From positions 39,893 through 103,892 of the forward strand of contig NZ_WACR01000012.1 in NCBI RefSeq assembly GCF_008806325.1: a stretch of DNA of 64,000 nt, read 5' to 3'. This document shows positions 57,578 through 64,000 of this stretch, piece by piece. Position 1 is the first letter of the stretch; the number at the start of each line of letters is the position of its first letter. The DNA is from Salibacter halophilus. Lineage in GTDB: Bacteria > Bacteroidota > Bacteroidia > Flavobacteriales_G > Salibacteraceae. Position numbers and translations under genes: made by a program. The notes below the pieces were generated by a model. The model made no database searches. It was given only the letters and a program-made list of their open reading frames with translations, and was not told the DNA's origin.

Positions 57578-58527
57578 TGAACAGTCAAAAAATCACACAA
57601 TTACTGAGGAATATTGATGTTCTCAACGAAGTATCGGTTGAGGAGCTCAATCAGCTAGTTGGTGATTTTCCTTACATGACTTTACCACATTTACTTCTTG
57701 CCAAAAAACTACATGACAACAATGACTTGCACGCTGGCCAGCAAATAAAAAAAACCGCTATCCTCATTCCCAATCGCAAAAGATTGTACGAATTGCTTTA
57801 CAGGGAAACGGTCAGAACCACTATAGCCAGCACTGTTGAGAAACCGCAACCCGAGCCAGCAAAAGCTCAAAAAGAAGAAACCGCTACAGATGAAGAAGTA
57901 GCTTTTCAAAAGCCACTTCAGTTTCATTCATTGAAAGGTGAAACCACAGTTATACCTGATGAAAAGAAAGAAAACTCAGATGAAGTAAATCCGCAAAAAG
58001 AGGAACAACTCGATGAGCTGGAAAGTGAGGTTCTCAAGCACGCGATGGAAAGTGCTTATGCCTTCACATCTGACGAAATCCCTGAGAAAAACGAAACTGT
58101 AGAAGAGACTGAAAAGCCCGAGGAAACATCCGGCTCTGACCGTGAGGAGAAAAAGCTTTCTCCAAATGAAAGGCAGGCATTTTCAAAATGGCTCCAGATC
58201 TTAGATAAAGAACGACTCGAAAAAGTCCGCGAGAAAGAAAAAAAAGAACAAAAGCAAGAGCAAAAAAAGCTGATCGACAAATTCATAAAAGAAGAGCCAC
58301 AAATTTCAAAAGTCGACAAAGATGAAGACTTTTCACCAGAGGGCATTTCCCGCATGAATGTCATTGATAACAATGACTTTGTAACAGAGACATTAGCCAA
58401 AATATACATCCAGCAAGGTAATATTGAAAAGGCAAAAAATATCTACAACAAACTCATGTTGAAATATCCCGAAAAAAAGGCTTACTTTGCCGGCCAACTT
58501 AAAAAGATCGATAATCAAGACAAATAA
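57577..58527 (+). CDS. Charged protein with C-terminal TPR-like repeat
   Basis: A 316-residue protein. The N-terminal ~70 residues are helical; the middle (~85-250) is very rich in Lys and Glu, low complexity, likely disordered or coiled; and the last ~45 residues form a TPR-like pair (TETLAKIYIQQGNIEKAKNI). No signal peptide. The ATG at 57577 overlapping the lptE stop is preferred. Function unknown; the place between lptE and secG suggests envelope biogenesis. Two motif copies lie inside. Confidence 0.7.
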   Translation: MNSQKITQLLRNIDVLNEVSVEELNQLVGDFPYMTLPHLLLAKKLHDNNDLHAGQQIKKTAILIPNRKRLYELLYRETVRTTIASTVEKPQPEPAKAQKEETATDEEVAFQKPLQFHSLKGETTVIPDEKKENSDEVNPQKEEQLDELESEVLKHAMESAYAFTSDEIPEKNETVEETEKPEETSGSDREEKKLSPNERQAFSKWLQILDKERLEKVREKEKKEQKQEQKKLIDKFIKEEPQISKVDKDEDFSPEGISRMNVIDNNDFVTETLAKIYIQQGNIEKAKNIYNKLMLKYPEKKAYFAGQLKKIDNQDK

Positions 58528-58533
58528 ATAATT

Positions 58534-58956
58534 ATGGCAACTTTTTTCACCGTACTTATCGCAGTTGTTTGCCTTTTACTCATCTTAGTTGTTCTCGTTC
58601 AGAACCCTAAAGGTGGTGGTTTGGCATCAGGATTTTCAGGAGCTAACCAAATTGGTGGTGTTAAGCGCACAACCGACTTCCTCGAAAAATCTACATGGAC
58701 ACTTGTAATCGTGTTGATGTTGCTCAGTATAGCATCTTCTTCTTTCATGAAAAAAGAACAGGTTGCTACAGGAAATCAAAACCAGGGCGGAGAACTTGAA
58801 GAATTGATGGAATCTCAACCAACTCAAACTCCCCAACAACCCGGTCAACCGCAACAACAACAGCCTCAGCAGCAACAGCAACAACAAGCTCCTGCAGAAA
58901 ATGGCGGTGGTGAAGATTTGCCAATCTTCGATGACGAAGAAGAAGATCAGGAATAA
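58534..58956 (+). CDS. secG: Preprotein translocase subunit SecG
   Basis: A small inner-membrane partner of SecYE. Two helices (residues ~3-22 and ~52-70) flank the conserved loop NPKGGGLASGFSGANQIGGVKRTTDFLEK. After the second helix comes a 55-residue Gln/Pro-rich and then acidic tail, making it 140 residues, longer than E. coli SecG. Followed by a strong terminator. Confidence 0.93.
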   Translation: MATFFTVLIAVVCLLLILVVLVQNPKGGGLASGFSGANQIGGVKRTTDFLEKSTWTLVIVLMLLSIASSSFMKKEQVATGNQNQGGELEELMESQPTQTPQQPGQPQQQQPQQQQQQQAPAENGGGEDLPIFDDEEEDQE

Positions 58957-58987
58957 TTTGACATTACACATTATAGTTTCACTCTAT

Positions 58988-59026
58988 AAAAAATGTCAGC
59001 ATGACAGCATGCTGACATTTTTTTTT
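58988..59026 (+). terminator. Intrinsic terminator after secG
   Basis: AAATGTCAGCATG - ACAG - CATGCTGACATTT, a long perfect stem followed by nine T residues; ends the miaB-secG run. Confidence 0.93.
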
Positions 59027-59137
59027 GCCCAAAATTCTCCATGCGCTGACAAAATGTATCTGCTACACTATTGGCACATTTTATGACAATGCCACAACTG
59101 AAAATTTAAAAACAATAAATTTTAAAATTCTTATAAA

Positions 59138-59416
59138 ATGGCAGGATTAAAAATAAAACCTTTAGCAGATCGCGTGGTAGTAGAACCAGCACCTGCAGAA
59201 GAGAAAACAGCTAGCGGAATTATCATTCCTGACACAGCAAAAGAAAAGCCTCAAAGAGGCAATGTTGTAGCTGTAGGAGCCGGTAAAAAAGATGAACCGA
59301 TGACGGTAAAAGAAGGAGACACTGTTCTTTACGGTAAATTCTCCGGTACCGAAATTTCTATTGAAGGTAAAGACTATTTGATCATGCGCGAATCAGACAT
59401 ATTCGCAATTGTTTAA
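59138..59416 (+). CDS. groES: Co-chaperonin GroES
   Basis: A 92-residue lid of the GroEL chamber: [22 protein letters not shown], mobile loop region, and [14 protein letters not shown]. It follows a terminator and a ~110-bp region. That region shows no CIRCE operator and no full TAnnTTTG box, so its promoter type is unclear; a TGGCA-N13-TGCCA inverted repeat lies at 59072-59094. GroEL follows 37 bases later. Confidence 0.97.
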   Translation: MAGLKIKPLADRVVVEPAPAEEKTASGIIIPDTAKEKPQRGNVVAVGAGKKDEPMTVKEGDTVLYGKFSGTEISIEGKDYLIMRESDIFAIV

Positions 59417-59447
59417 TCATTCAATTTTTGAATAAAACTAAATCTGA

Positions 59448-61100
<1,653 letters not shown>

Positions 61101-61121
61101 TCAACCCATTTAGTTAAACAT

Positions 61122-61156
61122 AAAAATCCCGGCTTCTTTTGAAGTCGGGATTTTTT
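61122..61156 (+). terminator. Intrinsic terminator after groEL
   Basis: AAAAATCCCGGCTTC - TTTT - GAAGTCGGGATTTTT: a stem with one G-T pair followed by TTTTTT. A-runs on the other side may also make it work on the minus strand for the convergent aminopeptidase gene. Confidence 0.9.
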
Positions 61157-61189
61157 ATTTGGTAATGGTCAGATCCGGAAATTTTGCTG

Positions 61190-62197
61190 TCACATATCTC
61201 TGAAATGATCGATGTAGCGAACGAGGTCTCCCCCATAGTTTTGATCAAGATCTGACTGTAAACTGTCCTGGGCAGAATTATACGTGAGATAAGTTGAAAA
61301 GAAGGCATTGTTTACTCGGTCAGAGTTAAAATAAGCCGGATTTAGGTCTTTTTCTTTTAATTCGAGCTTGAGCAAACCGTCAAGAATTGACTGAATTTTC
61401 TGCTTTTTTAAATTTCTTTTTTTCAATCCAGAAAGATCAGAATCAAAATTCTGATAAAGCGAATCCAGATCTTTCGCAGACTGATTGAGGTATAGTCTTA
61501 GGGTTACTTCATCATCCAGGTTCTGACCGTAACGCTTTAAAAGATCTTTTTCACCTTTTGAGATCAACAATTTCATAGCTCCCTGTCTACCGATGAACGT
61601 TGCCAGATTCTCGTTGAAATCGCCCTGTGAGGGAAGGTAAATGGTTGAATGTGTGAGCTCGTGAATGATCAACTCGGCTAACTCGGCAGAGTCTCGCTGT
61701 AACATTCCGCTCAAAATGGGATCTGAAAACCACCCGAGAGTACTCCAGGCATCAACACTTCCAATTCTTGTATCAAACCCCAATGTATCGAGGTTTCGCT
61801 TCTCTCTTACAGCGAGTTTTTTCTTGAAATGTCCTTTGTATGGTAAACTCCCAAGAAAGGGATACTTCCAGCGATGTGGCTGAAGTGAAAACTGTGGTGT
61901 GGCAGTCACTACCCATAGAATGGGATCATCACCATGATCATAAAAAGTAGTGTAATTATCAGTCTTATCGAGTTTTAAAGAATCGTAAGCGAATTGCTTC
62001 ACCTCATTGATCCACTTTATTTTATCGCGATAATTATTTGGCAGTTCGTCTTTCTTAAGAACCTCTTCAAGCGGCTCAGCTTTGCGCAAGATTTTCAATT
62101 GTCCTACGCCTTGTCTAATTCCATAACCGATGAGATCGAGGAAAGCCAATCCAGATAAAAGTAAGATGACTATTGCATTAGACATGAATAACCGCAT
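61190..62197 (-). CDS. Putative aminopeptidase (PF10023-like zinc metalloprotease)
   Basis: A 335-residue protein with an N-terminal membrane helix (AIVILLLSGLAFLDLIGYG) and a zinc-protease motif HELTH (residues 179-183, codons 61649-61663), followed by a downstream Glu in FNENLATFIG. The segments VVTATPQFSLQPHRW and STLGWFSDPILSGML are typical of the PF10023 putative aminopeptidases. I choose ATG at 62197; the GTG at 62230 lies inside a terminator hairpin. ATG at 62185 is also possible. The dispersed motif is at 61519-61528. Confidence 0.8.
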   Translation of the reverse strand: MRLFMSNAIVILLLSGLAFLDLIGYGIRQGVGQLKILRKAEPLEEVLKKDELPNNYRDKIKWINEVKQFAYDSLKLDKTDNYTTFYDHGDDPILWVVTATPQFSLQPHRWKYPFLGSLPYKGHFKKKLAVREKRNLDTLGFDTRIGSVDAWSTLGWFSDPILSGMLQRDSAELAELIIHELTHSTIYLPSQGDFNENLATFIGRQGAMKLLISKGEKDLLKRYGQNLDDEVTLRLYLNQSAKDLDSLYQNFDSDLSGLKKRNLKKQKIQSILDGLLKLELKEKDLNPAYFNSDRVNNAFFSTYLTYNSAQDSLQSDLDQNYGGDLVRYIDHFRDM

Positions 62198-62206
62198 TTC
62201 CTGAAA

Positions 62207-62233
62207 TAAAAAAGGGATGAATAAATTCACCCC
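62207..62233 (-). terminator. Terminator after the YqeY gene
   Basis: On the minus strand GGGGTGAAT and ATTCATCCC pair with one G-T, followed by six T residues. It lies between the yqeY stop and the aminopeptidase ATG. Confidence 0.65.
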
Positions 62234-62262
62234 TAAATTATCATTTTTACAAAGACAGAAAG

Positions 62263-62712
62263 TTATTTATTGAGTTCTTCTTTAACAAGTGAAGATATCA
62301 ATTTACCATCTGCTTTTCCTTTTAGTTTTCCAACGAGAGGTCCCATTACTTTCCCCATATCAGAAGGACCAGAAGCTCCGGTTTGCTCAATTGCTTTTTG
62401 TACTTCAGCTCTCACATCATCTTCACTCATTTGCTCTGGCATGTACTCCTCGATAATAGCTGCCTGAAGTTCTTCATCTTTTGCGAGATCATCGCGCCCC
62501 TGCTCTTTGTAAAGCTCAGCACTATCTTTTCTTTGCTTTAAAAGCTTTTGTAGCATTCCCAACTCTTTTTCTTCGTTGAGTTCAGATCCGGCTTTTTCTG
62601 ATTCTGCATTCAGAATGGCAGACTTAATCGAGCGGAGAGCTTCCAACTTCTCACGCTCCTTCGCTTTCATAGCATTTTTAATGTCGTTGTTTATCTTGTC
62701 TTTTAAAGTCAT
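62263..62712 (-). CDS. GatB/YqeY-domain protein
   Basis: A 149-residue helical protein of the YqeY family, related to the C-terminal tRNA-binding domain of GatB (KNAMKAKEREKLEALRSIKSAI; YMPEQMSEDDVRAEVQKAI; DMGKVMGPLVGKLKGKADG). Probable tRNA or RNA-linked role; not experimentally defined for most members. Confidence 0.93.
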   Translation of the reverse strand: MTLKDKINNDIKNAMKAKEREKLEALRSIKSAILNAESEKAGSELNEEKELGMLQKLLKQRKDSAELYKEQGRDDLAKDEELQAAIIEEYMPEQMSEDDVRAEVQKAIEQTGASGPSDMGKVMGPLVGKLKGKADGKLISSLVKEELNK

Positions 62713-62728
62713 TGTTCAATGTTTTGTG

Positions 62729-62736
62729 CAAAGATA
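62729..62736 (-). promoter_or_regulatory. Promoter -7 element of the YqeY gene
   Basis: TATCTTTG on the minus strand, a full TAnnTTTG match, 16 nt before the ATG. No clear -33 TTTG. Confidence 0.55.
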
Positions 62737-62818
62737 AATATCTGTAAAATAAGAAGAGACAGGCTACTTTAAACTAATTTTTATTAATTTGTCATAAAGT
62801 ATTGAATTCAATCCTATA

Positions 62819-64000
62819 ATGCCCTATTTAAAAAAACTAGTTTTTTTAACTATTCTGATATCGTTTTACATGTCAGGAAATACTCAAACGCTTCCTCCAA
62901 ACGTGCCATCTAACGGGCTAATTGCTTGGTACCCTTTTAATGGTAATGCAAATGATGAGAGTACTTTCAATAATGATGGAAATCTATTTGGCGGAGTATC
63001 TTTGACTACAGACCGTTTTGGAAATCAAAATAGCGCTTACGATTTTGACGGAGTAGATGATTTTATAGAGATTCCAGCTCCTAACGAGTTAGTATTTGGA
63101 AATAGCGACAACTTTTCGATTAATCTTTGGTTTAAACCTGTTGAATTTGATCCTAATACTAAAGAACACCTCTTTAAAAAATATGGATGCCCTTACGGTG
63201 CAGGTCAAGATATCATAACATTAGATTTTTATGATACAATAAGAGTGAAATTAAGACAAGATGGTATTTCAACTGGTAATATTACAGGAAGTCAGGTCTC
63301 TCCTTGTTACGACTGGCAAATGATAACAATGGTTAAAGATGCTATTGCTGACTCTCTTCATTATTATCTCAACGGTCAATTATTCAATTCAATATCTATA
63401 CCTAATTCCTCGAACTCATCAAGTGTCCCATATTATTTCGGGATGTCAAGATGGTGTACTAATCCACCAAACAACCTTGTTCCGATTTTTCATTACGAAG
63501 GAAAAATAGATGACACTGGGGTTTGGGATAGAAAACTAACAAGCTCTGAAATTCAAAATTTATTCGATATAAGTTTTTCAAATATTAGCTTTTTCGGGCT
63601 CGATTCAAATAACCTGTGTCTTGGTGATATCCTTACTGGATATTCTGCTGACACCAACAATGTTTTTTCTAAAACGTGGGTTGTCAACACGCCTGATACT
63701 TCTTTTACTCAAAACAACGACACCTTTCAGATCCAAATTCAATCAGGAGGCTACTACGAATTCAAACTCTACCGCAACTCTACGATTTGCCCCGATTCTG
63801 TTACGTATTCCTTTACACTGGATTCATTTCCTGATATTTCTATTGTTCCTCCTGTTTCTAACAGTTGTGGCGATTCACTTTATGTGATTGGAGCTGATTC
63901 CGGTTTTACTTACTTATGGAACACTTCTTCTACCGATTCTTTCACGCTCGTTAACGATACCGGACTCTACACTGTTCAGGTAACTTCGCCTGCTAATTGT
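62819..64000 (+). CDS. Secreted LamG/concanavalin-like protein (runs off the right edge)
   Basis: The first 394 codons of a plus-strand protein starting at ATG 62819. It has a signal peptide (KKLVFLTILISFYMSGNTQ), then a LamG/concanavalin A-like lectin domain (residues ~30-250: GLIAWYPFNGNANDE, AYDFDGVDDFIEIP, GKIDDTGVWDRKLTSSEI). From ~255 there are beta-sandwich repeats rich in Asp, Ser and Thr, with spaced cysteines (NLCLGDILTGYSAD; YLWNTSSTDSFTLVNDTGLY), as in Bacteroidota surface adhesins. A type IX sorting domain would be expected beyond the window. Ligand unknown. Confidence 0.8.
   Translation, partial: MPYLKKLVFLTILISFYMSGNTQTLPPNVPSNGLIAWYPFNGNANDESTFNNDGNLFGGVSLTTDRFGNQNSAYDFDGVDDFIEIPAPNELVFGNSDNFSINLWFKPVEFDPNTKEHLFKKYGCPYGAGQDIITLDFYDTIRVKLRQDGISTGNITGSQVSPCYDWQMITMVKDAIADSLHYYLNGQLFNSISIPNSSNSSSVPYYFGMSRWCTNPPNNLVPIFHYEGKIDDTGVWDRKLTSSEIQNLFDISFSNISFFGLDSNNLCLGDILTGYSADTNNVFSKTWVVNTPDTSFTQNNDTFQIQIQSGGYYEFKLYRNSTICPDSVTYSFTLDSFPDISIVPPVSNSCGDSLYVIGADSGFTYLWNTSSTDSFTLVNDTGLYTVQVTSPANC

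Noticed and set aside
59072..59094. TGGCAC followed by TGACAATGCCA upstream of groES as a sigma-54 promoter or CIRCE-like operator
   Set aside because: The -12 element would need GC ten bases after GG but reads GA, and the CIRCE half-sites (TTAGCACTC) are absent. Only a five-base inverted repeat remains.

Overview
The window looks like a chromosomal segment of a member of the Bacteroidota, probably Flavobacteriales-like. The reasons are a complete type IX secretion core (PorP/SprF-like, GldK, GldL, GldM, GldN), a secreted protein with a type IX C-terminal sorting domain, promoters of the Bacteroidota type (TTTG ~20 nt upstream of TAnnTTTG), A-rich rather than Shine-Dalgarno leaders, and families largely confined to the phylum (DUF5723, head-GIN DUF2807, PorV/PorQ-type barrels). 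Species cannot be named from the sequence. There is no prophage, insertion sequence or CRISPR array. The window is mostly housekeeping and envelope genes, cut at both ends inside a gene.

Layout. 1-2940 (minus): a truncated helix-hairpin-helix envelope protein, a PorQ-like barrel, and purK-purE. 3028-6555 (minus): a lipoprotein and a large type IX-secreted alpha/beta hydrolase. 6773-9972 (plus): hpt, adk, obg, a PAP2 phosphatase and crcB, behind two tandem palindromes. 9996-16881: a SulP transporter divergent from a tetR-ABC-HlyD-TolC export operon whose ATPase has lost most catalytic motifs. 16903-29693: metabolism and envelope (acyl-CoA synthetase, nitronate monooxygenase, CAP protein, amidohydrolase, purL, SDR, DUF2807, PagL-like deacylase, ddl, glucosaminidase). 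29991-37195 (minus): DUF5723, a DUF3352-like protein, cyclophilin, rnhB and a glycosyltransferase. 37267-42035 (plus): surface polysaccharide genes (FkbM methyltransferase, flippase, chain-length protein, ligase). 42093-44482: initiator tRNA divergent from era-der. 44557-54136 (minus): gldN-M-L-K, porP, an arginase-fold protein and topA. 54359-61100 (plus): miaB, a sigma-54 activator, lptE, a TPR-like protein, secG, groES and groEL. 61190-64000: an aminopeptidase and a YqeY protein (minus), then a truncated LamG-type secreted protein (plus).

The most striking signal is not a gene. A non-palindromic motif, GGNTCTGACC followed by R then W, occurs 29 times exactly (17 plus, 12 minus), about once per 2.2 kb, against an expectation of well under one from base composition. 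It lies in every reading frame of unrelated genes and in three intergenic spots, so it is selected as DNA rather than as protein. It resembles in density the DNA uptake sequences of Neisseria and Pasteurellaceae or Chi-like sites, but I know of no such element described for this phylum.

Other points of interest: degenerate catalytic sites in two proteins (the ABC ATPase at 12340-14091 and the arginase-fold protein at 50619-51788), an 11-bp stem-loop between gldL and gldM, several start codons almost at the predicted transcription start, and palindromic candidate operators upstream of hpt, tetR and gldK.
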